64,000 bases of DNA, from the NCBI RefSeq assembly GCF_028823535.1, contig NZ_JAQIYM010000012.1, forward strand, positions 124,001 through 188,000. The letters run 5' to 3'. Origin of the DNA: Pseudomonas serbica. Lineage in GTDB: Bacteria > Pseudomonadota > Gammaproteobacteria > Pseudomonadales > Pseudomonadaceae. Both the position numbers and the translations under genes were made by a program. This document shows positions 16,227-25,756 of this stretch, in pieces (positions within the stretch are counted from its first letter, which is position 1; each line of letters opens with the position of its first letter). The notes beneath the pieces were generated by a model, which ran no database searches, had not been told where the DNA came from, and worked only from the letters and a program-made list of their open reading frames with translations.

Positions 16227-18611
16227 TCAGTGAGCAAACAACGAATTGCCCTTCTGCCCCGCCAGTTTCTCCGGCTTGATCAGGAACCGCGCCAGCGCCG
16301 GCAGCAGCCACAGGGCGCCGAACATGTTCCACAGCAACATGAAGGTCAGCATCAGGCCCATGTCGGCCTGGAACTTGATGGCCGAGAAGATCCAGGTGCA
16401 CACGCCGATCGCCAGGCACAAACCGGTAAACAGTACCGCCTTGCCGGTGGATTTCAGCGTCTGGTAGTACGCCTCCTGCAACGGCAGGCCAGCACGCAGG
16501 AAGCTTTCCAGTCGGCTGTAGATGTAGATGCCGTAGTCCACGCCAATCCCCACCCCGAGCGCCACGACCGGCAGGGTCGCGACTTTCACGCCGATGCCCA
16601 TGAAGGCCATCAGCGCGTTGCCGAGTACCGAGGTCAGCACCAGTGGCAGCACGATGCACAGGGTCGCCGCCCAGGAGCGGAAGGTGATCATGCACATGAC
16701 CGCGACGCAGATGTACACCAGGATCAAGATGGTCAGTTCGGACTTCTTGATCACTTCGTTGGTGGCTGCCTCGATTCCCGCGTTACCGGCCGCCAGGATG
16801 AACTCCAGGTTCTCGGTATTGTTCGCCTTGGCGAACTCCTGCACCGCATGCACCGCACGATCCAGGGTTTCGGCCTTGTGATCGTTGAGGAACACCAGTA
16901 CCGGCGCCAATGAACAGCTGTTGTTGTACAGGCCATCGGCACGGGCGATGGAGTTGTTCAGCACGTCCGGGTTACGCGACAGGGTTTCCCATTTCAGGTT
17001 GCCCTCGTTCATGCCCTTGATCATCTGCTTGGACACGGTGACCAGGGAAATCGCCGACTGCACGCCCTCGGTGTTCTGCATCTTCCACATCAGCTCGTCG
17101 ATCGGCGCCATGGCTTCGTAGCGCGAGCAGCCTTCGGCCTTGGTCTTGACCATCACCACCAACACATCGGAACTGGTGGAGTAGTTGCTGATGATGAAGT
17201 TGTTGTCCTTGTTGTAACGCGAGTCCGGGCGCAGTTCCGGCGCGCCCTGGTCGAGGTCACCGATTTTCAGGTTCTGGCTGTACCAGAGGCCGCCGCCAAA
17301 GGCGATCAGTGCCAGCAGAATGGAAACCGGGGCCACTTTCGCGCTGGCAAAGTTCGCCAGCAGGCGCCAGAACGGATGTTCACGCACCGCGTCTTTCTTG
17401 CTGCGCTCGACCGCACGCTTGCTGATGCCGACATAGGAAATCGCCACCGGCAACAGGATCAGGTTGGTGAATACGATTACCGCCACACCGATGGAAGCGC
17501 CGATGGCCAGCTCACGGATGACACCAATATCGATGATCAGCAGCGTGATGAAGCCCACGGCATCGGCGAGAATCGCGATCATCCCCGGCAGGAACAGCTG
17601 GCGGAATGTGCGTCGCGCGGCCGTCAGGGCGTTTTCCGCTTCGCTCGATTGCAGGGCGATACCGTTGATCTTCTGCACGCCGTGGGAAATACCGATGGCG
17701 AAGATTAGGAACGGCACCAGCATCGAGTACGGATCCAGCCCGAAGCCGAAGAAGTGCATCAAGCCCAGCTGCCAGATCACGGCCACCAGCGTTGTGCTCA
17801 ACACGGCGACGGTACTGCGCAGGCAGTTGGTGAACCACAGCAGGAGAATCAGGGTGATGACGAAGGCGATGCCGAAGAACATCACGACCATCACCAGGCC
17901 GTCGATCAAGTCACCGACTTTCTTGGCGAAACCGACGATGTGGATCTTCACGTTCGGGTTCTGTGCTTCGAACTTGTTGCGGATCTTGTCTTCGAGCTCG
18001 TGGGAGAACTTGCGATAGTCCAGCGCCAGCAACTTGCCCTGGTCCTGCGGGTCCGGGTAGGACTCCAGCAGCGGGATGTCGACGATACTCGACTTGAAGT
18101 CGTTGGCCACCAGCCGCCCGACCTGCCCTGACTTGAGCACGTTGTTGCGCAGCAAGTCGAGGCTTTGCTGGGAGCCGTTGTAGCTCTGCGGAATCACTTC
18201 ACCGCCCGCGAAGCCCTCTTCGGTCACTTCCGTCCAGCGAATGCTCGGGCTCCACAGCGACTTGAGGCCGGAGCGATCGACACCGGAGATATAGAACACC
18301 TCGTCGTTGATCTGGCGCAGGGTCTCCATGTATTCCTTGGAGAAGATGTCGCCATCGGTGGCTTCCACCGAAATGCGCACGGTGTTGCCCAGGTTCGCCA
18401 GATCGTTACGGTGCTCCATCATCTTTTGGATGAAGGGATGCTCGAGCGGGATCATTTTTTCGAAGCTGGTGGACGGCCGGATCAGCGTCGCCTGCCAGAA
18501 CAGGAAAATACTCACCAGCAAGCAGATCGTAATCACTGCCGGGCGGTTGTTGAAGATCAGGCGCTCGAGGAACGTCGCCTTGTCCTGATGATGTGTGCTT
18601 AAGGAAGTCAT
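16227..18611 (-). CDS. RND/MMPL family inner-membrane transporter
   Basis: 794 aa, two homologous halves, each with one TM helix, a large periplasmic loop and about five TM helices. The TM4-like helix contains PFLIFAIGISHGVQKINGI in the first half and VVALGVGIGVDYGIYIYSR in the second, the GxxxDY-type motif used for proton coupling. Such single-chain HAE3/MmpL-like proteins move lipids or hydrophobic molecules and need no separate periplasmic adaptor. The YCF48-like propeller gene lies 28 bp upstream on the same strand. In other Pseudomonas similar pairs sit next to DUF1302 and DUF1329 genes; those are absent here. Cargo unknown. Confidence 0.88.
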   Translation of the reverse strand: MTSLSTHHQDKATFLERLIFNNRPAVITICLLVSIFLFWQATLIRPSTSFEKMIPLEHPFIQKMMEHRNDLANLGNTVRISVEATDGDIFSKEYMETLRQINDEVFYISGVDRSGLKSLWSPSIRWTEVTEEGFAGGEVIPQSYNGSQQSLDLLRNNVLKSGQVGRLVANDFKSSIVDIPLLESYPDPQDQGKLLALDYRKFSHELEDKIRNKFEAQNPNVKIHIVGFAKKVGDLIDGLVMVVMFFGIAFVITLILLLWFTNCLRSTVAVLSTTLVAVIWQLGLMHFFGFGLDPYSMLVPFLIFAIGISHGVQKINGIALQSSEAENALTAARRTFRQLFLPGMIAILADAVGFITLLIIDIGVIRELAIGASIGVAVIVFTNLILLPVAISYVGISKRAVERSKKDAVREHPFWRLLANFASAKVAPVSILLALIAFGGGLWYSQNLKIGDLDQGAPELRPDSRYNKDNNFIISNYSTSSDVLVVMVKTKAEGCSRYEAMAPIDELMWKMQNTEGVQSAISLVTVSKQMIKGMNEGNLKWETLSRNPDVLNNSIARADGLYNNSCSLAPVLVFLNDHKAETLDRAVHAVQEFAKANNTENLEFILAAGNAGIEAATNEVIKKSELTILILVYICVAVMCMITFRSWAATLCIVLPLVLTSVLGNALMAFMGIGVKVATLPVVALGVGIGVDYGIYIYSRLESFLRAGLPLQEAYYQTLKSTGKAVLFTGLCLAIGVCTWIFSAIKFQADMGLMLTFMLLWNMFGALWLLPALARFLIKPEKLAGQKGNSLFAH

Positions 18612-18639
18612 CGCTGCGCCTTCTTATTATTAACCCGGC

Positions 18640-19698
18640 TCATTTGCCCAGCTCTGCGCCGTTCGGCGAAGTGGCGCGAACGCCGCCCTGTCCAACCAGA
18701 ATCAGATTGCCATTGCCTGCGGCGACCACCGACGAGAGCGAGATACGATCCCGACGGTTAAAGACGCTGAAGGTTTCGCCGTTGTCGCTGCTACTGATCA
18801 CGGAACCGCCGTTGCCAACGATCACGATCGACCCATCGTCAAGCAATGTAGCGCCGGACAGGCCGAATTCCAGATTACCGCGTTCAGCCTTGAGTTCGAC
18901 TTTTTCCCAGTTGCTGCCGAAATCCGTGGAGCGGTAGAGGTTGCCGCGCAGACCATACGCCAACAGCGTATTGGGTTGCGCGGTGCCGATCACACCGAAC
19001 AGCGAACCCTCATACGGGCCTTCGAGCTTTTCCCAGGTCTGGCCCCAATCGGCCGAGCGGAACATGCTGCCCTGCTCGCCCACGATGAACAGGCCGGCAT
19101 CCTTCACCGAAGTGATGGCGTTGAGGTGGAACTGGTCTTCGTTGTCCAGGCGATCGCTGACGTCTTCCCAGTTTTTCCCGCCGTCGGTGGTGGCCATCAA
19201 CGCCCCATAGGCGCCCACGGCAAAGCCGCTGCTGGCGTCCTGGAACCAGACGTCGAGCAGTGGCGATTCGCGTTTCAGGTCTTCGAATTGCTTGGTCCAG
19301 GTGATACCGCCGTCCTCGCTGGCGAGGATCTGCGCATCATGCCCGACGGCCCAGCCGTGCTTGTCATCGACAAAGAACACCGAGGTCAGCAGCTGCCGGG
19401 TTGGCACCTTGGCCTGTGTCCAGGTCGCGCCCTGGTCATCGGAATACAGAATGTGCCCGCGATCCCCGACCGCCACCAGGCGCTTGCCGGCGTGCGCGAC
19501 ATCGAGCACCAGGCTTTTGCTGGCCTTGGCCGATTCAACGGAATAAACAACGTCGGATGCCGGCGCGTCAGCGGCCAGCACCGGTGCCGGTGCCGACCAC
19601 ACGGCACAGCCCAACAGCGAGAGCGCTGTAGCCAGCAACGCGAACTTGCGCAATGCCGGCGGGCGGCAGGTACCCACACCCATGACAGGCTCACTCAT
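18640..19698 (-). CDS. YCF48-like beta-propeller protein, exported
   Basis: 352 aa. Signal sequence with a possible lipobox (LLGC at 27-30), then repeated blades with BNR/Asp-box motifs such as YSDDQGATWTQ, SEDGGITWTK, TTDGGKNWED, RSADWGQTWEK, RSTDFGSNWEK and SSDNGETFSV. This is the fold of the photosystem II assembly factor YCF48/Hcf136, used in non-photosynthetic bacteria in RND-linked operons. ATG 19698 follows GGGGGA. It probably acts in the periplasm with the RND transporter encoded immediately downstream. Role not established. Confidence 0.85.
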   Translation of the reverse strand: MSEPVMGVGTCRPPALRKFALLATALSLLGCAVWSAPAPVLAADAPASDVVYSVESAKASKSLVLDVAHAGKRLVAVGDRGHILYSDDQGATWTQAKVPTRQLLTSVFFVDDKHGWAVGHDAQILASEDGGITWTKQFEDLKRESPLLDVWFQDASSGFAVGAYGALMATTDGGKNWEDVSDRLDNEDQFHLNAITSVKDAGLFIVGEQGSMFRSADWGQTWEKLEGPYEGSLFGVIGTAQPNTLLAYGLRGNLYRSTDFGSNWEKVELKAERGNLEFGLSGATLLDDGSIVIVGNGGSVISSSDNGETFSVFNRRDRISLSSVVAAGNGNLILVGQGGVRATSPNGAELGK

Positions 19699-19959
19699 AG
19701 ACCTTCCCCCATTATTATTGTTAGGTCATTCAACCTTTCAGGGCGCCGTAAGGGGTATTCGCGGGTTGACCTGTTTCACATAGTCTTGAAACCCGCAATC
19801 CAGAGCCCCTTCGGAAGCTGGCTTATCCTATCGGTGTTTTTGAAGGGCTGACAATCGACGGCACGTTATGTTTTGTTAACCGCAGGGGGATGGGGTATTT
19901 CTGAATGATTGGGTATCAGGTGGGGTGATTGCTGTCTTCAGGATTTAGGTTTTGGGTTC

Positions 19960-19997
19960 GTGTACATATCCGTTACCTACATAACGGATCTGTACAC
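19960..19997. repeat. Long palindrome GTGTACATATCCGTT...AACGGATCTGTACAC
   Basis: 15-base arms (19960-19974 and 19983-19997) with one mismatch and an 8-base loop. The start GTGTACATATCCGTTA is one I recall at the head of a frequent intergenic element in Pseudomonas genomes; here only a short palindromic form is present. Confidence 0.75.
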
Positions 19998-20023
19998 AGT
20001 CAATAAAAACAGGTCGGCTGTCT

Positions 20024-20056
20024 GGCCGCCATCGCCAGCAAGCCGGCTCCTACAGG
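20024..20056. repeat. Single REP, CTGTAGGAGCCGGCTTGC type (inverted)
   Basis: The stretch GCCAGCAAGCCGGCTCCTAC followed by AGG matches one arm of the second REP class; no partner nearby. Confidence 0.8.
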
Positions 20057-20128
20057 TTGATCGGTGTACACCTGTGGGAGATATGCCCTCGCAGGGTCCG
20101 AGTGAACCCTGCGGGAACAACACCAACC

Positions 20129-22786
20129 TCAAGCCAGGCTTTTGCTGACCACTTCAAACACATCACTGGACAGCTGACCCGAAGCCCGAATCCGCTCCAG
20201 CTCACCCTTCATCAGTGCCTGGCGAGCATCATCGTATTTGCGCCACCGAGTCAAAGGCGCCAACTGCCGCGAAGCAATCTGCGGATTGAAGCCGTTCAAC
20301 TCGATCACCAGGTCCGCCAGGAAGCGATACCCGAAACCATCCGCCGCATGGAAGTTGATCAGGTTCTGCCCGGCGAATGCGCCGATCAGCGCCCGTACCT
20401 TGTTCGGGTTCTTGATGTTGAACGCCGGGTGCTGCATCAATGCCTTGACCCGATCCAGGCCACCGGGCAACACACTGCCGGCCTGGACGCTGAACCACTG
20501 ATCCATGACCAGCGGGTTGTCCTTGAAGTGCTCGGCGAAGCTGGCCAGGGCCTTGGCTTTTTGCTCTTCGAACGGCGAGTTGACCAGCACGGCGAGCGCG
20601 GTCAGGCGTTCGGTCATGTTGTCGCAGGCCTCGAACTGTTCCAGCGTCGCTGCCAGCACTTCAGGCTTGCCGCTGAGCATCAGGTACGACAGCGCAATGT
20701 TCTGCAATGCACGACGGGCGAAATGCTCGGCTTCGGCCACGTACGGAGTCTGCTTGGACAGGTCGCGGTTGGCCTGGTAACGCAGCCATAGCCCTTCGAA
20801 CAACGCATCGGCCAGTTGTTTGCGGGCAAACTCGCGGGCGATGTGGATGGCTTCGACATCAGCGACTTCACTGATTTCGGTGAGATAGGCTTCGCTTGGC
20901 AGCGACAGCATTTCGGCGACCATCGCCTGGTCCAGCGACTCATCCGACAGAACGGTCCGCAAGGCCGCAACCAGACGCTGATCCAGCACCAGCGCTTCGC
21001 CCTTCTGCTGTTGGGCGATCAGTTCCTGCAGTACCTGCACCGACAATTGTTGACCGGCATCCCAGCGATTGAAGCCGTCGCTGTCGTGCTGCATCAGGAA
21101 CATCAGTTGGTCACGGTTATACGGGAAGCTCAGTTTCACCGGTGCCGAGAAGCCCCGCAGCAGCGAAGGCAGCGGCTGTTCGGCGATGTCGACGAAAGTG
21201 AACGTCTGCTCGGCTTCGGTTACCGAGATGACGCGGGAAGTGCCTTGCGCCGCCGCCTCACCGGCAAGGCGCAGAGCCATTTCACCGCCCTGGCTATCCA
21301 GCAGGCCGAGTTCGACCGGAATCACGAACGGCAGTTTTTCCACCTTGTCCGGCGTTGGCGGGCAGCTCTGGCGGAAGGTCAGGCTGTAGGTTTTCGCCGC
21401 GGCGTCGTAGGACTCGCTCACCGCCAAACGAGGTGTGCCAGCCTGGCTGTACCAGCGCTTGAACTGGGTCAGGTCGACGCCGTTGGCATCTTCCATGGCC
21501 TTGATGAAGTCATCGCAGGTCACGGCCTGGCCGTCATGGCGTTCGAAATACAGGTCACTGCCCTTACGGAAGCCTTCGGCGCCCAGCAGGGTGTGGATCA
21601 TGCCGACCACTTCCGAGCCCTTTTCGTACACGGTCAGGGTGTAGAAGTTGGAGATCTCGATGAAGCTGTCCGGACGCACCGCGTGGGCCATGGGACCTGC
21701 GTCTTCGGCGAACTGGTGGGTACGCAGGTAGGCGACGTCCTGGATGCGCTTGACCGTCGCCGAGTTCATGTCGGCGGAGAAGCCGGAATCGCGGAACACG
21801 GTGAAGCCTTCCTTGAGCGACAACTGGAACCAGTCGCGGCAGGTTACGCGGTTGCCTGACCAGTTGTGGAAGTATTCGTGGGCCACGATGGCCTCGACCC
21901 GCTGGTGCGCGGCGTCGGTGGCGGTCTCGGCCTTGGCCAGCACGGCGCTGGAGTTGAAGATGTTGAGCCCCTTGTTCTCCATGGCGCCCATGTTGAAGTC
22001 ATTCACCGCGACGATCATGAAAATGTCCAGATCGTACTCGCGACCGTAAACCTCTTCGTCCCAGCGCATGGATTTTTTCAGGCTGTTCATGGCGTGCTGG
22101 CATTTGTCGATGTTTTCCGGCTCGACATAGATGCGCAGGGCCACGGTGCGCTCGCTCATGGTGGTGAAGCTGTCTTCGACGCACCACAAATCACCGGCCA
22201 CCAGGGCAAACAGATAAGCCGGTTTCTTGAACGGATCTTCCCAGGTCGCCCAGTGCCGGCCGTCTTCGCCGGGACCCGAGGCAATCGGGTTGCCGTTGGA
22301 CAGCAGCACCGGATAGCTGTGCTGCTCGGCGACCACCGTGGTGGTGAACGTGCTCATCACGTCAGGGCGGTCGAGGTAATAGGTGATCTTGCGGAAGCCT
22401 TCGGCCTCGCATTGGGTGCAGAACATCGTGCCAGACTTGTACAGGCCTTCCAGCGCGGTGTTGGTTTCCGGGTGGATCTTGACGCTGGTGTCGACCGTGA
22501 AGTTGGTGCTGGTCGGGTGCAGGGTCAGGTGATTTTCGGTCAGCTGGTACTGGCCTGCGCAAAGTTCCTGGTCGGCCAGAGTGACCGCCAGCAGTTCCAG
22601 CTGTTGACCATCCAGCACCAGCGGCGGCAGGCCCGGGCCACGCTCGGGGTTGCGGCGCATCACCAGTTGCGCATGGACCAGGCTGTGGTCCTCGAACAAC
22701 TCGAAGGTCAGGTGCGTTTCGTCGATCAGGTACTCGGGCGCCTGATAGTCCTTGAGGTAGATCATCTTCGGTTGTTCGGTGCGCAT
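20129..22786 (-). CDS. pepN: Aminopeptidase N
   Basis: 885 aa M1 zinc metallopeptidase that removes N-terminal residues from peptides in the cytoplasm. Exopeptidase motif GAMENKGL, zinc site HEYFH (His303, Glu304, His307) with the third ligand Glu326 in SLKEGFTVFRD, and the downstream catalytic Tyr region FYTLTVYEKGSEVVGM. Length matches the gammaproteobacterial enzyme (about 870-885 aa). ATG 22786 has AAGGA 8 nt upstream. It follows the DUF2797 gene by 10 bp and ends a dense minus-strand gene run starting at nadK. Confidence 0.97.
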   Translation of the reverse strand: MRTEQPKMIYLKDYQAPEYLIDETHLTFELFEDHSLVHAQLVMRRNPERGPGLPPLVLDGQQLELLAVTLADQELCAGQYQLTENHLTLHPTSTNFTVDTSVKIHPETNTALEGLYKSGTMFCTQCEAEGFRKITYYLDRPDVMSTFTTTVVAEQHSYPVLLSNGNPIASGPGEDGRHWATWEDPFKKPAYLFALVAGDLWCVEDSFTTMSERTVALRIYVEPENIDKCQHAMNSLKKSMRWDEEVYGREYDLDIFMIVAVNDFNMGAMENKGLNIFNSSAVLAKAETATDAAHQRVEAIVAHEYFHNWSGNRVTCRDWFQLSLKEGFTVFRDSGFSADMNSATVKRIQDVAYLRTHQFAEDAGPMAHAVRPDSFIEISNFYTLTVYEKGSEVVGMIHTLLGAEGFRKGSDLYFERHDGQAVTCDDFIKAMEDANGVDLTQFKRWYSQAGTPRLAVSESYDAAAKTYSLTFRQSCPPTPDKVEKLPFVIPVELGLLDSQGGEMALRLAGEAAAQGTSRVISVTEAEQTFTFVDIAEQPLPSLLRGFSAPVKLSFPYNRDQLMFLMQHDSDGFNRWDAGQQLSVQVLQELIAQQQKGEALVLDQRLVAALRTVLSDESLDQAMVAEMLSLPSEAYLTEISEVADVEAIHIAREFARKQLADALFEGLWLRYQANRDLSKQTPYVAEAEHFARRALQNIALSYLMLSGKPEVLAATLEQFEACDNMTERLTALAVLVNSPFEEQKAKALASFAEHFKDNPLVMDQWFSVQAGSVLPGGLDRVKALMQHPAFNIKNPNKVRALIGAFAGQNLINFHAADGFGYRFLADLVIELNGFNPQIASRQLAPLTRWRKYDDARQALMKGELERIRASGQLSSDVFEVVSKSLA

Positions 22787-22796
22787 GCTGGAGTCC

Positions 22797-23627
22797 TTAA
22801 CGATGCACGGCGAGCTGATAAGCCGTGTATTTACGAATGTTGATCACGCCGGTATCGAAAATCAGGTATTGGCCCTTGATTCCCATCAGCGTGCCCTCGG
22901 CAATCGGGTTCTTGTCCAGGTTGAAGCTGACGATCTTCGCCGGGTACTGCTCGACCGGAAAGCGGATCTCGAGCGGTTCAACGTCGGCAATCGTCTGGAT
23001 CGCCTGCAGGCCGAATCGTTCCTGCAAGCCTTGCAGGCCCTCGGCGCAGCTGTCGAACAACTGGTCACGGATCTGCGGCAGATCCACCGACACCGCATCG
23101 CCCTTGAGCAAGGCACGCCAGTTGGTCTTGTCGGCGACCTGGCTGCGGAACAGGTCTTCGACGAAGCCTGATTGCTGGCGGGTCGCAACGCGCATGATCG
23201 GCAACGCCTGACTGGCGCCCTGGTCGATCCAGCGGGTCGGCAACTGGGTGGCGCGGGTGATCCCGACCTTGACCCCTGAGGAATTCGACAGGTAAACGAT
23301 GTGATCGGTCATGCAGAACGTCTGGCCCCACTCCGGCTCCCGGCAGGTGCCGGCGTCGAAATGGCAGCGTTCCGGGCTCATGATGCACACGTCGCACTGG
23401 GCCAGCTTGGTCATGCACGGGTAGCAGTAACCCTGGCTGAAACTGGTCTTGGTCTTGCGTCCGCAATGGGTGCAGTGGATCGACCCCAGGTATTCCAGGC
23501 GCACCGTGGTGCCGATCAACGGATTGACCGGAACCTCGACGTCGCCCAGGCGAAATGCGTATTGCACGTTCGGCCCGTCCAGGCGCGCCGACATTTTACT
23601 GATTGCACCGCGGCCAATCTCGATCAA
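22797..23627 (-). CDS. DUF2797 domain protein
   Basis: 276 aa. Cys-rich zinc-ribbon-like region CTHCGRKTKTSF...CYPCMTKLAQCDVC...CHFDAGTC, followed by a GIY-YIG-like stretch (DHIVYLSNSSGVKVGITRATQLPTRWIDQGA). Function unknown. The start is probably TTG at 23627, overlapping the stop of the upstream gene (TTGA) and giving the conserved beginning (M)IEIGRGAISKM; an ATG at 23594 is the alternative but lacks a ribosome site. Lies between DUF1315 and pepN. Confidence 0.85.
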   Translation of the reverse strand: MIEIGRGAISKMSARLDGPNVQYAFRLGDVEVPVNPLIGTTVRLEYLGSIHCTHCGRKTKTSFSQGYCYPCMTKLAQCDVCIMSPERCHFDAGTCREPEWGQTFCMTDHIVYLSNSSGVKVGITRATQLPTRWIDQGASQALPIMRVATRQQSGFVEDLFRSQVADKTNWRALLKGDAVSVDLPQIRDQLFDSCAEGLQGLQERFGLQAIQTIADVEPLEIRFPVEQYPAKIVSFNLDKNPIAEGTLMGIKGQYLIFDTGVINIRKYTAYQLAVHR

Positions 23628-23884
23628 TGGATGGCATCCGACTTGAACAGGATATTGGGCACTTGAATCGACTTGGAGCTACATTCCTGCGGGCCCATGT
23701 AGCCAGTACGTTCTTCTTCAGGCAGGTTCTTGATTTCCCAGGCGATCATCGCCTGCAACGACAGTTCGCGTTGTTCGGCGGTGAGCTTGCCACCATCGGA
23801 CCATTTTCCGATTTCCACCGCCAGCTTCAGGCTCTGGTAGATGTCCGGGGTGATGTTCTTGATCATTTCGTTAAAAGAGGACAT
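23624..23884 (-). CDS. DUF1315 family protein (YeaC-like)
   Basis: 86 aa, soluble. NITPDIYQSLKLAVEIGKWSDG and LTAEQRELSLQAMIAWE match the small YeaC/DUF1315 family of unknown function. GGAGAC precedes ATG 23884. Its stop is shared with the TTG start of DUF2797, so the two are coupled. Confidence 0.88.
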   Translation of the reverse strand: MSSFNEMIKNITPDIYQSLKLAVEIGKWSDGGKLTAEQRELSLQAMIAWEIKNLPEEERTGYMGPQECSSKSIQVPNILFKSDAIH

Positions 23885-23918
23885 TGGGTCTCCGTGCTCT
23901 TTGAATCACATAAAAGTT

Positions 23919-24788
23919 TTAGGCGGCCAGTTTACGGCGGTTGTACAAACCACCCAACAAGCCGGTCAAGCATCCGACGAGCAACCCGCCAACGTGGGCC
24001 GCGTTGGCAATTTCGCCGAAGCCGATCATCGAGACCAGCCCGGACAGGCACAGCAGCAGCCATATCAGCATCATCGCCAACACCCCACGGGGCAGACGAT
24101 AGGCGCTGTTCGGCGACAGAACCTGAAAGATCCAGCAGTGCCCGAGCAGGCCGTACAGCACCCCGGACAAGCCGCCAAACAGGGTCGGGCCGCTGAAGAG
24201 ATACTGGGCATAGTTGGACACGAGGCTGAACAACAAGGTCAGGCCGATGAGATTGACACTGCCCTGGCGCGATTCGATGCGCCGCCCCAGCTCCCAGTAC
24301 CACATGCCGTTCATGGCCAGGTGCAGGATGCCGAAGTGGATCAGCATCGGCGTCACCAGGCGCCACCATTGCCCCGCTGCCAGGCTGTCCGCCAATGGCA
24401 CGAAATGGATGTACTCGCCGACCACGCGAAAATCGAGAAACGTCAGCCAGCGCAAGGTGGTCAGGTTATCGCCAAGCAACGTCAGCGCGCCGACGACCAG
24501 GCTCAGCAGCAGCACCGTCGCGGTGGCTTTGCCATGGCGGAGCTGCGAGGCGAAGTTCGGTCGACGAGTCGACTGTGCCACCGGAATGTCGAGTTTCTGC
24601 TCCGGATCGCCCTGCGGATAACGTTCGTACAACACCCGCACGTCGTCGCTGATGTTCGCCGGCACCCACAGCACCTGCTCACCCGCTTCCTCGCTGACCC
24701 GATGCGGTACCTGCATGCGTTGCAGCAACTGGACGAAACCACTCAGATCGACCGCCAGCGGCAGGCGCAAGACTGCGATGGTGCTCAT
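23919..24788 (-). CDS. Rhomboid intramembrane serine protease, GlpG-like
   Basis: 289 aa. Cytoplasmic N-terminal domain (about 85 residues) like that of GlpG, then six TM helices. Catalytic dyad Ser208 in GGLSGVLYG and His265 in ANAAHVGGLLVG; HxxxxHxxxN in TM2 (His151, His156, Asn160) stabilises the oxyanion. It cleaves single-pass membrane proteins within the inner membrane. ATG 24788 has GGAGG and overlaps the phosphatase stop (ATGA); the longer open frame is antisense carry-over. The sequence names GlpG well, but glpEGR context is absent. Confidence 0.92.
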   Translation of the reverse strand: MSTIAVLRLPLAVDLSGFVQLLQRMQVPHRVSEEAGEQVLWVPANISDDVRVLYERYPQGDPEQKLDIPVAQSTRRPNFASQLRHGKATATVLLLSLVVGALTLLGDNLTTLRWLTFLDFRVVGEYIHFVPLADSLAAGQWWRLVTPMLIHFGILHLAMNGMWYWELGRRIESRQGSVNLIGLTLLFSLVSNYAQYLFSGPTLFGGLSGVLYGLLGHCWIFQVLSPNSAYRLPRGVLAMMLIWLLLCLSGLVSMIGFGEIANAAHVGGLLVGCLTGLLGGLYNRRKLAA

Positions 24789-25756
24789 TGCAACACCTCC
24801 GGTCGCTCGACATCGACCCAGACGAATTTGTGCGGGTCGAGCCGGCTTTCCTGGTCCAGGCGATAGGCCACCAGCTTTCCGTAGAGCACTGCACTGTAGT
24901 CCAGGCACGCCAGGTTCGGACGAATCGGCGCCGGTTTGCCGCTGCGCCAGTAATGGCCGACGAACAGCAACGGCTCGTCGGCGCCGTAGCGCAGCAGGTT
25001 GTTTTTTTCCGTTGACGACAGCGGGGTTCGGGCCACCGGGTCGGGTAATGCGTCAGGCTGGAACACGATGTCTCCGTAGGTTTGCGGATCGTCTTCCCAG
25101 AATTTGGTCCGGAAGAACGAGCGTGTCAGGCCGTCGCCACTGGTCATGGTCAGGCCATGGGGCAGGCGCATGTCGGTACCACGCAACAGGCGGTCGAACA
25201 CGGTGCAGGCGAAACTGCCGGGGATGGCCGAGGCCTGGAGGAAATGCTCGTCGACGCAGCCATCGGGGAACAAGGCCCGCAGCGGCTCGATCAAGCCGGC
25301 GTCCCAACAGGCATGCACCACCCGGAAGCGCCCGGCATCGACGAACAGCGGCAGTTCATAGAACCACTGCTGGAAGTCATGCCAGTCCGCCGGATGGTTT
25401 TCGAACTGGGTCAGGGTCTCGTGCAGCAGGCGCGCATGGCGCGGGGTGTGCTCGCGCACGAACTGCTTGCCGCTGCCAGGCAGTGCCGGGGTGACCCAGC
25501 CCAGGGCGTTGAACTCGTGGTTGCCCATGATGCACAGCGCCTGGCCAGCTTCGACCATATCGTGGACGATGTGCAAGGCCTCGCGAATCCGCGGTCCGCG
25601 GTCGATGATATCGCCGACGAACACCGCCATGCGCGAGGCATGGCGCCAGACGCCCGCTTGCTTGTGGTAACCGAGCCGGTCGAGCAAGTGCTCAAGGGTC
25701 AGAGCGCAACCGTGCACGTCACCGATCAGGTCGTAGCTACGCGCGGGATCGAGCAT
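24785..25756 (-). CDS. Metallophosphoesterase (Ser/Thr phosphatase-like)
   Basis: 323 aa. Calcineurin-like motifs YDLIGDVHGC, VGDIIDRGP, MGNHEFNALGW, VVHACWD and FVGHYWRSG are all present. It resembles bacterial PrpA/ApaH-like phosphatases; substrate unknown. Start ATG 25756 (MLDPARSYDLIGDVHG) shares one base with the nadK stop, and the stop overlaps the rhomboid start, so it is the middle gene of a coupled trio. Confidence 0.88.
   Translation of the reverse strand: MLDPARSYDLIGDVHGCALTLEHLLDRLGYHKQAGVWRHASRMAVFVGDIIDRGPRIREALHIVHDMVEAGQALCIMGNHEFNALGWVTPALPGSGKQFVREHTPRHARLLHETLTQFENHPADWHDFQQWFYELPLFVDAGRFRVVHACWDAGLIEPLRALFPDGCVDEHFLQASAIPGSFACTVFDRLLRGTDMRLPHGLTMTSGDGLTRSFFRTKFWEDDPQTYGDIVFQPDALPDPVARTPLSSTEKNNLLRYGADEPLLFVGHYWRSGKPAPIRPNLACLDYSAVLYGKLVAYRLDQESRLDPHKFVWVDVERPEVLQ

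Larger units (their letters stand above)
19699..20128. other. Intergenic region upstream of the YCF48-like gene
   Basis: 430 bases without a convincing gene. Contains a long palindrome (19960-19997), a single REP (20024-20056) and a hairpin CGCAGGGT/ACCCTGCG (20090-20113) after pepN, which has no T tract and is a poor terminator candidate. Confidence 0.6.

Noticed and set aside
20090..20113. Hairpin after pepN as terminator
   Set aside because: 8-bp stem but no T tract on the minus strand; evidence too weak.
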